From NCBI RefSeq assembly GCF_000715075.1, contig NC_134096.1, forward strand, positions 41,489,804-41,553,803: 64,000 bases of DNA, given 5' to 3'. Positions 22,286 through 34,872 of this stretch are shown here, piece after piece (within the stretch, counting starts at the first letter, position 1; the number at the start of each line of letters is the position of its first letter). A program made the translations under genes and the position numbers. The notes under the pieces are model-generated. The model was not told the origin of the DNA. It ran no database searches and was given only the letters and a program-made list of their open reading frames with translations. Origin of the DNA: Nicotiana tabacum. Taxonomy: Eukaryota; Streptophyta; Magnoliopsida; Solanales; Solanaceae.

Positions 22286-24515
22286 ATCATTCGTCCTTGA
22301 ATGAGGAGTAGAGTCCGTCACCAAACGCTTATCATAATTTATCTCTTTTCTCACACACCTCAATGTCCCAAATTTTAAAGAAATTTTAACAGAGTTTCCT
22401 TTGTATTGGGGCTTATCCACCTGTCAGAGAATCACCAAAACCAGTCCTAACAACATATCCACAACTCCACAAAGCATCACAATATATATATCAACAACAT
22501 TAATCTCAATATTATATGCATCATATTAACAAGAGTGATATCTAGACATGAGTTGCACATATTTAAATCATAACACATATAAAGTGCCTTTCGATTCACA
22601 ATCATTTGACTATACACTCAAGTGAGAACATTTTATTTCCTTAACACTTTTGGACCTCAAGGTGGCCTCCTCGACTTACAGAGTTCGTCATAACACATTA
22701 ACAGAGGAAATCTCAACTCTCAGATTTATCTAACAAGGATGGAAAATAGATACCTCTCATAATCCAATTATCCTTTAACTTCATCTTCACTAGATTTCAC
22801 CGGAACGATAGACAAAGTATTTACAACTACCTTAATAGACATAGACACATGATACTCCGGGTACACGGAGGACAATAATAGGGAAAACATCATACTCATA
22901 GTTTGGCCTATTTCCTTCAAGATTTCATAAGGCCTAATGTAACTATACATACTTTACCTTCCTTAATAATTCACCCAACGTATTTATAGTGAAAGTTTTG
23001 AGAATAACCTGTTCACTTTCTTCAACTCTAAACCCCTACGCCGAACACCCAAACTAGACCTTTGGAGACCTTCAACAATTAGTCTAAGATGTGCTAGCTT
23101 GAATATGACCATAAAATTTCCTATCCAATATAATAGATCACGGGATGACGCTTCTTCTTTGGCATGTGACATATGGGAGGCATAATCGGAAGGATAAAGA
23201 CATTAGCGTCAATTATTCTTGGAAGACTATGAGTCATAAAAAGGAAAACAACAATTGTTTCATTCCATATGTGCCTTGTTCGGCAATAGTAAGCCTCAAA
23301 GAGAAATGGCCAACTACATGACACCAGTCGTCTCCTGGAGTGTAGGAAAAATCAGTTCAACTCGAAATGAGAATATTTTGGCACCCCGAATGTGATATGG
23401 GTTTTAAAAATGATAAAGTTGCATCATGCTCTTAAAAGTAACTAGCATAAGGAATCTATGCCACAAGCCCACAAGGTTGAAAAAGAAGTTGAACACTTGC
23501 GAGATTATTATCATTCTGACAGCTTAACCCTTCACAATAGTTGATCCTGTATGAGAGGACTAGAGATACAACAAACTTGTCTTTCAAATCAATATGCTCA
23601 TCATATGTGCCAGAATCTGAAATATCCACCTGAAGTGGGGAGGGAAAAGTCGCGGTAAGTCTGCTTAACTTTCAATCACACACAAGTGAAACCATGTAGC
23701 TAGAGCATCTTAACATTGGGGTGAAATCATGTATTGGTTGGAGAGTGAGTTAGACATGTTTCTACCATAACAACTCTCAAGCTGCCATATCAGGCCACTT
23801 CACTGGAAACTATAATACTAGGAACAAAGTGAGATACTTACAGTGGAATGATCTAAGTGGACATGAAAGTCATACTAAGATGGGCAAACAAAAATATCTT
23901 CTTGTGACAAATTCACGAAAACCTCAAATTCCCGAGAAACTTTATATAGACAAGTGACCATTTCAATTGACACGTACACATATAATAGGTGCTGAGATAT
24001 GCCTTCATGTTACTAGACAGTGAAAAGGATTCATGATACTATTCATAAAGGAGTAAAGTGACTGTTCCAACCATAGGAGCCACATACACCGGAGAGAAAA
24101 AGAGTGGTTCAATAAGGATCTCAACAGTAAGCCGCTATACATTGGATTTGATACCACATAGGTAAACTTTATGACTGTGCATGCATAAGCAAAAGTGAGC
24201 AGATGTTATCCTTTTGAATCAAAACATTCTGTAAGAAATTCATCAGGTATAGTCCCTTGTTAAGAATTTAGGGAAGCAAGTGGGAAGTATTAATCCTAGA
24301 GTTATAAATCAATCTAAAGAATTAATTATAGAGATCAGTTTCACAAGAGATTGTAAGTAAGAGAATTTGTGATAGAGTGGCTTTACGAATAATGTGTCTC
24401 ATTCATAAAGTAAGTACATGCAATGTTTTGTGATTCAACATTTTGGTTAAGACCATATTTGTGTAGCCCCCTTCAATATGGATGTACATATACAACAAGG
24501 AATATAATGTGGTGT
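22286..24515 (-). pseudogene. Decayed pol remnant with integrase C-terminal words
   Basis: Minus-strand frames near 22950-22770 contain RPYEILKEIGQT and YPEYHVSM, which resemble the 'GPYEILxRIG' and 'VHPVFHVSM' words of gypsy integrase C-termini. The surrounding frames (23324-22984) are short and contain stops. RT and RNase H are not recognisable, so most of pol is deleted or beyond recognition. Confidence 0.6.
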
Positions 24516-25013
24516 TCACAATAAGGTAGAAAGGAGTGACTTACTTTGTGATTTTAGATTGACATGGAAATACCTTAATTGATACCCCTCGACTCCACAT
24601 CCATAACATACATTGGTACCATATTGACATACCCCCGAATGATATCTCCTACAATTCACGCAACGAGGATGAGGCCCACTAAACTGACTTGCCCCACTGA
24701 CCTGATATTTACCCTTTTTGTGTACATCAAAAACATTCCCCCTATCCTTCTTCCAAGCCTTCATGGCGGGAGTAACAATCTCTATACTGGTTTGTTATGT
24801 GGGCCATTGGAATTTCCCAAGCTTGCCACCCCTAACAAACTCTTGAGCATACTCACAACACGACGCAAAATGTTTCCGCCCGCATATCGGGCAGACCGGG
24901 ATGGGTGTAACCAACCTAAGGGCATTTGTTCTTCTTGTGCCCCCTCTTTCCACAACCATAACATATTTAAAGAATCATCCAACATAAACCCGAGTGGATT
25001 TTCTTTCATATAA
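24516..25013 (-). pseudogene. gypsy gag remnant with zinc-knuckle-like cysteine clusters
   Basis: The minus strand encodes MKAWKKDRGNVFDVHKKGKY, then CVNCRRYHSGVCQYGTNVCYGCGVEGYQ. The last histidine and cysteine of the knuckle are lost. Upstream frames carry further clusters in different phases ('CYGCGKRGHKKNKC'-type, near 24960-24900). The homologous gag at 62994-63722 is much better preserved. Several frameshifts, not functional. Confidence 0.85.
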
Positions 25014-25363
25014 ATTCCGGCTTATTGATGCCAATAATCCTCTTTCATTTCTTAGGTGCTCTCACCACATATTCCGGTGGCGCGGTAACATTAATAGGAA
25101 CAAGGACACTTCCCCTAGCAACTGGTTCTTTTAATACCTCCTCGCTGCCTCGAACCTGTGGGTTACTCATATGTAAAGTGAGATATGACGAGGAAATTAT
25201 CTTCCTATCTTGAGCTCTATCGCAGGATATGGAGTATCAAAGAAGTGTGCAATTCCTAAATGTCCAAGTAGCCCCCTCATTATAGATGTGGTCAACAACA
25301 CACCGATAAGAAGGACTCTACTAGACACGGCTTCGAGACATCCTAGGACACTTTAAAATCTTA

Positions 25364-25377
25364 GGCTCTGATACCAA
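25364..25377 (-). other. Primer-binding site (tRNA-iMet type)
   Basis: The minus strand reads TTGGTATCAGAGCC three bases after the 5' LTR end. Confidence 0.9.
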
Positions 25378-25380
25378 GTT

Positions 25381-26111
25381 TGTCACGCCTCAAACTCGGG
25401 GAACGCGACCGGCGCTCAACCGAGTGAACCCGACCGAGCAAGCCTGTTAGATTTTATTCTACCCAAACTCATCCATGAATAAAGAGGAGATGTAATCCAT
25501 TAATAAAACATTGAAATAATTTCATTAACAACTCTCATTTCATTTTCATTAGCAGCTTCTTTCATAATTTCCAAAATATTACAAGTTTATAGATATAATG
25601 AAAACATGTTTGCCAAATACCAACATTTCTAGTTCAATTCCCAACATCGAATACCACCCATAACTTGTCTACGAAGCCTCTAAGTACAACAAAAGAGTAG
25701 TATGGAAGTGCCGGCAACAAGACCCCGGATATACCTTAAAACACAATGTACAACTCAAATGACATCAGGCCCGGAATAGAGTAGGGCTCACCAAAATCTG
25801 CTGAATAGAGAGTGACTGCTAACGAGGACCAAAGCTACCCGCTAATGAATCACCTGCATCCATTAAAGATGCAGCGCCCCCGGTAAAAAGGACGTTAGTA
25901 CATATGGAATAGTACTAGTATGTAAAGCTAACTGTCCTTTTTCAAATTATGCCAATATAAGAAAGGGAAAACCGTGGAAACAACAATCAACAATTAATGA
26001 TATTCAAATACCAAGTTAAAACATAATAATTTCCAAAATATGAAGATAACATTCTGAAGTGATAACAAAATATGATGATAATATATTATTTTTTGTTGGG
26101 AGAGATTTAGC
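25381..26111 (-). repeat. 5' LTR remnant of nested element
   Basis: It is nearly collinear with 19021-19749 and then breaks at 'agagatttagc'. The sequence to the right is chromovirus interior, so about 2.5 kb of LTR was deleted. Confidence 0.9.
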
Positions 26112-27396
26112 AAGGTTAGACCCCCAGAGAAATAGAAATCAGTATGGGCTAGTGAACAAGATAAACTGAACATGAATTAGGAATCAAAAGATTTGATAAT
26201 AGTCGGCATCACGAGAATTTTAGATATCATGTTCTGACAATAGTAGAATGGACAACAGGAGAATAACCTTTAAAGGTCATTCAGGAAGAAGCTTCCCTAA
26301 AACAATCGCTGTGAGCAGAGTTAAGCTTAAGGGACTAAGTGTGCTAGTTACACTAGGCGTCACCTTCGTGCGTAAGAAATTAAATTATCCCTGGTACAGA
26401 AGGGTTACCGCAAGGCAAGTAAGAGTTCGTGAAGATGTGAAAAGACGCCAAATATGTAGAAGTGAAACATTTATAGGTAACTATGGAGTAGTGAAGAAAG
26501 AATGTGGTAGAAAGGCGAAAGGAGTGAGATTGCATTTATTCAGATCCTACAGATATGATATGACTCTAGAACATTATGTAAGCATGATGACGGGGAGAGG
26601 CAGTAAGGGTTCCATCAGTAGATGTTATTGATATATAAGTGCAAATGAACACTTGATACATAAGGAGCCAGTATGCGGGGTAAGTTAAGACAAAGGATAT
26701 AACCCAAGAGAGATTACGCAGAATATAGATATGAGAATGGACTAACGAGTAGTTAGTAGTTGATTCAGGAAGAGCCTAGTCATGGCTACACAAGAGGGTA
26801 CAGACAAATCAGCAGATTGTGCAAGATAAACGTAGTGAACCCCAACATAGTGAATTCAGCCTCGCAGATATGTTGTCGTAACCCTTGAAAAATATTCAAA
26901 TAGGAGTTGGGGTAATTATAGGTACCGTATAAGTATTACAAAGAAAAGAAAATGGTGCCACTGAGAAGACAGTCAAAAATTTCAGTTCAGAATCAACCTT
27001 ACGAGCAAAAGGGCGCGGAGGTAAGTAATTAAGGATAATTATAGGCGAGTAAGAACATCAAAAATTCTTTCGGGTATATGATGTAATAAGCTCGCAGCTT
27101 TATAGGAGTCAAAGGGTCTCTCTTAAGTACTACAAAGAAAGACTAGCTGAGGGAATAATGAATAAGCCTTCAACTTAAGCATAATGACATAAAGAAGAAA
27201 TGGTCTTGTAACAATAGTCTCACAAGAACATTGTATTCACTCTATAAGAAAGTGGCACCTATCGTGGCTAATGAACGTGAAGAAAAAAAAAATCAAAAGA
27301 TGATATTTGAGATCATATGAGTTAGAGAAAATTCCAGTATTTGTGGAAAATGAGATAAGCCATGTATCCATGCAACAAGTGGCAGAACGACCATGA
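26112..27396 (+). other. Chromovirus interior without recognisable coding
   Basis: AG-rich sequence on the plus strand. One 127-codon open frame (26248-26631) shows no known motif and is basic in composition. It precedes the RNase H remnant, where protease and RT would be expected. Confidence 0.45.
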
Positions 27397-27765
27397 AAAG
27401 TAATTGCTTATGTTTAAAGACAACTAAGAAAGCACAAGAAGAATTACCTGACCCACGATTTAGAGTTAGCTGCGGTGATTCATGCACTAAAGATGTGGAT
27501 GCACTATTTGTATGGCATTCATGTTGATATCTATATGGATCATAAGAGACTTCAATATATCTTCAAGCAAAAGGAATTGAATTTACGCCAAAGGAGATGG
27601 TTGGAGCTACTGAAAGACTATGACATTGATATTTTATACCATCGGGGGAAGGCGAATGTAGTAGCCGACGCCCTCAGTCGTAGATCTATGGGTAGCCTGT
27701 CATATTTACAGCTAGAGAATAGTGGGATAGCCCATGAGATTCATCTGCTAGCTAGTCTTGGAGTT
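27397..27765 (+). pseudogene. Ty3/gypsy RNase H domain remnant
   Basis: The frame reads [51 protein letters not shown] and [14 protein letters not shown]. The T-H-D-L-E-L-A-A and D-H-K-x-L-Q-Y motifs and the terminal ADALSR are diagnostic of chromovirus RNase H. One in-frame stop lies near 27415. Confidence 0.93.
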
Positions 27766-27939
27766 TGATCACTGGACTAAGGTGATGCCGGAGTTACTAT
27801 TCAGGACACGACAACATCCTCTTTGGTAACTAAAGTGAAGGAACGCCAGTATGAGGATCCTGTGCTAGCTCATTATAGAGATACATCCCCTCAAAAGGAG
27901 AATACATCATTTGAGATTACAGGAGATGGAGTCCTCAGA

Positions 27940-28178
27940 TATCGAGGTTGATTATGTGTTCCTAATGTGGCAGGGTTGCGCCAGCAGGTTATGGGAGAAA
28001 CTCACTATTCTTGTTATTCTATTCATCCAGGAGCGACAAAGATGTATCATGATATAGGGGAAATATACTGGTGGGACAGAATGAAGAAGTATATAGTAGA
28101 GTTTGTTGCTTAGTGCCCTAATTGTTAGTAGGTTAAGATTGAGCATCAGAAACCCGATGGATTATTGAAAGCTATAGA
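27940..28178 (+). pseudogene. Integrase zinc-binding (HHCC) domain remnant
   Basis: Recognisable words are VPNVAGLRQQVMGETHYS, SIHPGATKMYHDI and CPNC; the two histidines and two cysteines of the HHCC fold are present. Stops flank CPNC. The frame is broken at 28178 by the solo LTR and resumes at 30336. Confidence 0.92.
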
Positions 28179-30335
28179 TGTCACGCCCAAAATCGAGGAG
28201 CACGACCAGCGCTCAACCGAGTGAACCCGACCGAGCAAGCCTATTTAGATTTCATTCTACCCAAACTCATCCGTGAATAGAGATAATACATATTATCATT
28301 AATTAGGCGAAAATGTGTTCATGTCTACAATACCAATTCATTTCCAATAGTTTCATCATTTTTAAAGTCTCAAATGGACAAGTAATACGTCCACAACATA
28401 ACATAGTTTGTCTTTCCCCAGCATCAATACACAACCCACATTATATCTCATCAAGTCAGCTGGGAAGAAGGCGTACTGCTATCACTGATCAATATCTCCT
28501 GCTGTGGAACCACCTGCATCCATTTAAAGATGCAGCACCCCCGGCAAAAGGGATGTTAGTACCGTCGAATAGCACTAGTATGTATAACTAAACACCCTCT
28601 CAATAGAATGACAAATAATACAAACAAGATTATCATAATATCAATGAAAGCCTTAATCAACATCAAACCTCAATTTAGGATCAAGACAGTGTTCAAATTA
28701 ATTTCCATATCTCACACTGGGAGATTTTTAATATCGAAATACCATTGTCCACAATACCAGCACCATTATTCACCATACCAATACCACTATTCACAATACC
28801 ATTATTCACAAAACTAGTACCACTGTACTCTTAGCACGGAGTCCGATCACGACCCGATCGGCTAGGCTATATCGGTAGAGACATCAACCACAATTTCTCT
28901 CAATATCAATACCACCATCTTTAACACGAAGTCCGATCATGACCCGATCGGCTAGGCTATCCATTAGGGACATCGACCATAATCACAATATCAATTACAA
29001 TTTCCAGCACAATCACCACCATGTGTGCGACATGGTGTCCGATCACGATCCAACCGACTAGGCTGTCTTATTTGAGACATATACCTTTTTATATCAATCA
29101 TGGAATTTCATAATACTTTCACATCTTTTCATTTCATTGGCACTAATGGCCATAATTATAAGATCATTCTTGGTACGTTGGCCATATTCAGTATTTCATG
29201 CTCACCTTATCAATTTCAAATATCATTATCATCATCAACAACAAATAACACTCAAATCAAGGTGTGTAGTACACATGTGAGCAATTTAGAGTCTAAGGCA
29301 CATAGAGATATTTCACAAAATTTGGCATAATAGCCTTCATTTGAACTTGACTTAAAATGAAAATATTATTAATGCACATCCCGTATTTTTTTTAACACAC
29401 CCTCAATTGGTAACATAACATGAATAAAGCATTTAGGATTCTATTTTAGAAATATAACAAATTGAATCAAAATTAGGAAGATGATCATGGTTCTAGCTCA
29501 TTTGAGCATTTTATCAAACACTAGGTGTGCACAAGGTTTCAAGGTCTTTTTATGGAGGATTCCATCATCCCACAACCCAATCTTTACCATGCTTAGTTCA
29601 ACAATCTTCCTACACCCCTTGATATCACATGCTTGTAAAATAATCAACTTTCATGCCCAAGAATTATCTTGCTAATTACCCATTTTTAGATGATTTCGAA
29701 ATTAGGGTTTTGGGTGTAGAATCTTACCTCTAGGATGAAGATTTAGTGAGCTTGCCTTCTTAATCTTCCAAAACTTGAGCAAGAATTGAAGAACAATTAT
29801 TGAAGAACACCTTCTCACTCTAGGGCACTCTCTCTCACTCTAAAATATCAGATTATGTCTAAAAATGGCCCAAAGAGTGTATTTAATGAAATAGGGTCGG
29901 GTTTTAAAAATTCAAATATAGAGCTCCGGAACAAGGTATGCGATCACATAACCGATATGCAGACCGCATATCGGTCACATAATTGGTTACAAAATAGCCA
30001 AAAGAACTGTCTGTGTATGCGGTCACTATGCATTTTACATAACTGTTATGCGGTCGCATAATGCACCGCATAACAGTTATGCGATCGCATAGTCGACCAC
30101 ATAGTTGCTTCCAACTGACCCAATTAACTGCCTTACTCTGCGTCCATTATGCGGTACGCAAAGTGGTTCTGCGGTCGCATAATGGACCGCATAAATGCAC
30201 TTTTGTGCCAAATATTTTCCTTTACTTTCCGGTGCATTGTTCAACCCAAAATGTCCGAGCCATGAAACATTATTTTCTTTGCAAATTCTACCGGGCTTTA
30301 CACTTAAGTTCTTCGAAATTTTTTGGGATGTTACA
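28179..30335 (-). mobile_element. Solo LTR (2157 bp) inside integrase, TSD ATAGA
   Basis: One LTR, starting TGTAACATCCC on the minus strand at 30335 and ending GGGCGTGACA at 28179, is flanked by a perfect ATAGA duplication (28174-28178, 30336-30340). It has no internal domain, so it arose by LTR-LTR recombination. It belongs to the family of the elements at 19021 and 46080, and is closest to the solo LTR at 49602. It contains three ~95-bp tandem units (28833-29075) and a 'tgcggtcgcataatg' cassette (29936-30195). Confidence 0.95.
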
Positions 30336-31395
30336 ATAGAGATTCCGATTTGGAAATGGGAAGTGATTAATATGGATTTAATCATAGGCTTACCTTGTAC
30401 CCAGTGTATTGATAGACTTACAAAATCAGCCCATTCCCTGCCTGTCAGGACTACGTATTCAGCAGAGGATTATGCAAAGCTTTACATTAAGGAGATAATA
30501 CAACTTTATGGTGTCCCTATATCTATTATCTCAGATAGAGGTGCTTAGTTCACAACTAATTTTTGGAGGTCCTTCCAAAAAGGATTGGGACTCAAGTAAG
30601 TCTTAGTACAACATTTCATCTCCACACAGATGGTCAGGCGGAGCATACTATTCAGAGACTGGAGGATATGCTACGGGCTTGTGTGATGGACTTCAAGGGT
30701 AGCCAGGATGATCATCTTCCACTTATTGAGTTCTCATATAATAATAGCTATGATTCAAGCATCCAGACGGACGAAAGTGTAGGTCACCTATAAGCTGATT
30801 CGAGGTTGGGGAAACTAAGTTAGTAGGACCAGAGTTGGTATAACAGGCTGTTGAGAAGATTAAGCTTATACGGGAAAGGCTATTAGTAGCTCAGAGTCGT
30901 CAGAAGTCCTATGCAGATAATCGACGACGAGACTTGGAGTTTTAGGTAGATGGTTGGGTATTCCTAAGGGTATCACCGATGAAAGGCGTTATGAGATTCG
31001 GTAAGAAAGGAAAGATTAGCCCTCGGTACATTGGACCTTATAAGATCATACAGAGAGTAGGCCAGGTAGCATATGAGTTAGATTTTCCTTCCAACTTGGA
31101 GTCAGTACATCCAGTTTTTCACATGTCTATGCTCCGCAAGTGTATTGTAGATCGTTCTAGAGTCGTTCCAGTTAGCGATGTTCAGGTCACATAACAGGTA
31201 TCATATGAGGAAACTCCCATTGCTATACTATATAGACAAGTTCGGAGATTGAGAACTAAGGACGTAGCTTCAGTTAAAGTAATTTGGAGGAACAAGAATG
31301 TGGAGGAGATGACTTGGGAGGCTGAAGAAGACATGAAGTCTAGGTATCCTCACTTGTTTCCGCTTCCAGAGGAGGATCGGACTGAGACATCACAG
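30336..31395 (+). pseudogene. Integrase core, C-terminal domain and chromodomain remnant
   Basis: Words in order are VINMDLIIGLP, DRLTKSAHSLPVRTTYSAED, ISIISDRGA followed by a stop, FHLHTDGQAEHTIQRLEDML, then GPYKIIQRVGQVAYELDFP and VHPVFHMSMLRKC, and last VKVIWRNKNVEEMTWEAEEDM. The first catalytic aspartate region is shortened by a deletion, and several stops and frame changes follow. The last segment (31260-31365) is a chromodomain, which targets integration to modified histones in this lineage and supports a Tekay/Del assignment. Confidence 0.93.
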
Positions 31396-31600
31396 CCTTT
31401 AGGTACGTATATGATACTTGATTCTTATGCTAGTTATTGTCATTGGTCGTGTGAGGCCATATGTGTTATTGATTATTGTGGCCCTGTGTGGCTTTGTGTT
31501 GTTGGGTTTTCTATCTGACAGGTTGGTAAGTAGTACAGTTATAGAGGAGACCCTAGAAAAATTTCTATAGATCTTTGGGAGTTTAACATTCGAGCTGCCT

Positions 31601-31610
31601 AAAAGGGGGA
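31601..31610 (+). other. Polypurine tract of the 18-kb chromovirus
   Basis: AAAAGGGGGA precedes the 3' LTR. The sequence 'taacattcgagctgcc' just upstream resembles the compact element's at 37010-37030. Confidence 0.8.
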
Positions 31611-31611
31611 T

Positions 31612-33902
31612 TGCCCTGGCCTTTGGATTTATTAACAGAATAGATGCCTAATAACAAAGACAATTAATTAGGTTTAAAGTCATAATATGACTATATATGT
31701 TGCTTGGATAGAAAATATAAAGTTTGGGAAAAGTCAGATTTAAGTTGCAGAAAAACTGACTAAGGATTTACCTTGTAACAGAGCTTTATGAGCAATATAT
31801 TTTGTGTGTTATATGGGGTATCTTTTGGGACATATTATATACTAAATTGAATATATTGGAATGTAGTTTCCAACTTTTTTAACCGTTCATTCATACGACA
31901 TCCGGATAAAAAGATATAAGCGTCGGAAGATGGGCCAATGAGAGGGTGCCAAGCTAGCACCTCTTTGACTTTTCCAAACTTGATATATATAGGTATTAGG
32001 CCGTGTTTATATTTATTTATCCATATAACACGACCTGAGAACATCCATAAACATATCCATAATCTATCTTCTAGGGTTTCAAAGGATATTAACATCCCGG
32101 GCATGAAATCAAGAAGCGATAACATTAGAACGATCCCTACGACGTAGGTATCGCTATATCGCATCTCTTTTTCGTTGTAGTTTGAGTTTTGGAAGGTACT
32201 TCATAGTTAAGAAAAACATCTAATTTCTGTATTTAATCTTTTATATATCAAATAAGGTTGATAAATTCGTTTCCTAATAGTTAGAACTCACGGTATGGTG
32301 ATCGAAAGCCGTGAGTTTGATTTATTTCACTTTTAGTGGACTGTTTTGTAGTCCACTCGTGTTGGCCTATTGTGATGAAGATTTATGGAGTTTGGAAGTA
32401 TGAAGGGCGTGGAGAAATGCCACATGTGGTAGGGTAGTAGTCTGGTCACTCGTCATTGCAATTTCAGGTTAATTGATAACTTATTGATTGGGTGTGTTAT
32501 GGTATATTTGGGGGTTTTGTTGTATTGAAGGTCCCGAATTGTAGTTGGGTTATTTTTGAGTTGATGATTGTATTGTGTTTGTATCTCGCCTATAGTAGGC
32601 TTTAGGGAGCAGTGAAATCAGGGGAAATGCTGATCGTTTTATTTTAGAATCGAGTTATCATTTGAGATACGTGATATATCACCGCCATCTAAGTTGTACA
32701 CGTATTTCTTTGTTATAGGGTTGGCGCTCTAGTTGTCATATGCTTTTTGTTGAGTTGCATTGACGACTTAAGGTATGTTAAGGCTATCCATTCTTTCCTT
32801 TGGCATGATCCATATGATACAAATGAAACGTGCAAACGCGGAACATTCATAAATGACTCTATTCATAGAATTACTAGGGGTGCCTATGTTCTTGATTCCC
32901 CATGTGTCCTATTATTATATCTTCTGTTCATGGGTATCAGAAAAATACGTAAGTTGCTAAAGTTTATCCGGAGGCATATTGATCTTATGACATTCCGAGA
33001 AATCTTACTGGCTTACTTCATTATCATTGCATTCATTTATACATGTACACTGACCCATGACCAGATGGTATTATATACGTGTATATTATATGTATATGGG
33101 ATATGAGGAAAGGTTATGGCGTTATATACGCACCACGACCTGATCAGCTGGTATACATTGATGATTTCACCCACAATGGCTGAGATGATATGATGGGATG
33201 CCCTCATAGGCTTGATGATGTTATGTACACATATACCTATGCATGGTATGACATTTATATGCACATGCATGACATTATAAATTTGTCATGATTCACAGAG
33301 CTATTCAGAATTACAGGTTGAGTTCTTTACTCCATGTTTCTTTCATGTCTTTTATATACTACTTTCATGCCTTACATACTCGGTACTTTATTTGTATTGA
33401 CGTTCCTTTTGCCTGGGGACGCTGCATTTCATGCCCGCAGGTCCCAATAGACAGGTTGAGAGTTCTCCTAGTAGGCTATCAGCTCAACGGAAGGTGTTTG
33501 TGCATTCCGCTTGCTCCGGAGTTGCCTATTTGGTCAGTATGATTTGAATATGTATTGATTGGTATGGCAGGGCCCTGTCCCGACCTTTATGACATTTATA
33601 TACTCTTAGAGGCTTGTAGACAAATATCATGTATATGAATACTTGTATGGCATTATCGGCCTAAATTTGAGTATACAAATGATCATGTCGGCCTTATAGG
33701 TCCGTATCTCACATGTATAAGTTTCTATATCATGTTGGGTCATCTTATGTCTAGTATTCCCTTATGTTTTATTCCCGTTGTCTCATGACGGCCCTTATGG
33801 CCCAATTACCCATGACGGTATGATAAGAAAGATATGTTACGTTGGTTCTCGATTGTGTAAGGCACTAGTGCCCGTTGCGGCCCTGCGGTTTGGGTCGTGA
33901 CA
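31612..33902 (+). repeat. 3' LTR of the 18-kb chromovirus
   Basis: It is collinear with the 5' LTR from about 31672 to the end, finishing GGGTCGTGACA. The first ~60 bp diverge and the TGTTACACC start is not preserved, so the left edge is approximate. Confidence 0.85.
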
Positions 33903-34049
33903 AACAGTACCCGAAGTTTCATAAGCAGCTGAATACTTATTCCAGAAGGGTTTATTTGACCTAATTGTATCACGTAATCTTTTAAAAAGCATTCTGATTG
34001 AGTTATTTAAGCTCCACGCCTTTTTTCCTTTGAATCAAAAGTCAAGCAT
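33903..34049 (+). pseudogene. accD: accD 3' end, copy 2, right part
   Basis: It continues the accD frame from 15862 (TVPE, then a stop where copy 1 has Q, then [15 protein letters not shown] and LLKS) to the C-terminal LNQKSS. Together with 15719-15862 it covers roughly the last 90 residues. Positions AACAG (33903-33907) form the right target-site copy. Confidence 0.94.
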
Positions 34050-34376
34050 GGCCACACATGACGGGTACTATTGGCATCATTCCGAGTTGATTTGATAAGA
34101 ATTGGACGCGCGGAAGTGTTTCTAGAAGCTCTTGAGTTTCATGATTTAATCATGCATTTTAATCTCCGATTCGTAGTTCTAGATATTATTTTTGTATTTT
34201 GATCGCACGAGCGTGTTCATATAATGCTTTTAGACTTATGTGGATGCAAGCTCATTGTTCGAATACTTTGCATAACGAACTAGCGTAGACCTAAAGATTC
34301 AACTTCTAGGCGATTGACATGTTTTGCTTTTTTTTTATGAAGATCATATTTCAGGCAGTATAGTTGAATCTATAAA
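34050..34376 (+). repeat. LTR-derived 3' flank of accD copy 2
   Basis: Collinear with 14975-15296 (shared 'gaagtgtttctagaagctc', 'gaactagcgtagacctaaag', 'cttctaggcgattgac'). The match stops where copy 1 meets the LINE fragment. Confidence 0.88.
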
Positions 34377-34872
34377 ACTCTGTGTTCGCTTGATCATGAA
34401 TTGTAATTTGGCCTAAATGTACTTAATTATGTGTCAAGTAAACCTGCAGGAGATTAGCTTATATCTAATTATCTATGTAGATATTGTAGGAGTGTTAAAG
34501 CTAGTGTATGTGTGTGTGTTTTCCTTTCTGTGGCCAGGAGAAAGATGTAGTTGAGAGAAAAAATGTTTTGTTAAAGTTTTCAAAATAAAGTGATAGACAG
34601 AAATATTAGCAGGAGAATAAAAAGAGAGTAAATTAAGCATTATGAGTAAGATGTGATAAATGAGTGATAACGGTAAATTAAAATATGACAGGATGACAGA
34701 GTCTATAGTCAAGTGAAGGCACGAATCAACCTCTGAATGGCTCGAAACTAGCCAAAAGCAACTGAAAAACATCAAATAATGCCCTACGAAACAAACTCAG
34801 CGATAAAGGTCGAATCTTTAATAAAAAACTCAAAGTCAACCAAAACGTCAACCTGGGCCCGTACCTTGAAAC
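34377..34872. other. Unassigned stretch, then minus-strand LTR relic
   Basis: From 34377 to about 34720 I see no recognisable feature. From about 34720 the sequence reads as a minus-strand gypsy LTR relic that continues at 39160 after the compact element. Candidate open frames are short and motif-free. Confidence 0.45.

Larger units (their letters stand above)
19021..26111 (-). mobile_element. Nested minus-strand gypsy element, truncated
   Basis: Order on the minus strand: partial 5' LTR (26111-25381), PBS (25377-25364), gag debris, integrase debris, PPT (22285-22270) and complete 3' LTR (22269-19021). The right LTR keeps only 731 of about 3250 bp, so its TSD is lost; the left candidate is ATATT (19016-19020). 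The internal region is just 3.1 kb, with most of pol deleted. Confidence 0.9.
15863..33902 (+). mobile_element. 18-kb Tekay/Del-like chromovirus (Ty3/gypsy) with two nested insertions
   Basis: The element has LTRs of about 2.3 kb on both sides, a PBS for initiator methionine tRNA, degenerate RNase H, integrase and chromodomain, and a polypurine tract. It was inserted in accD. Flanking pentamers AATAA (15858-15862) and AACAG (33903-33907) differ by two transitions, compatible with an aged TSD, because accD is continuous across them. Gag, protease and reverse transcriptase are not visible; the minus-strand element at 19021-26111 replaces or interrupts this part. Confidence 0.88.

Noticed and set aside
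24579..25013. Plus-strand frame of 144 codons
   Set aside because: Antisense to the gag remnant. The minus strand carries the cysteine motifs. The same shadow occurs at 63108-63443.
26248..26631. 127-codon open frame in the chromovirus interior
   Set aside because: No recognisable domain, located where noncoding or decayed pol is expected, without codon-use support.
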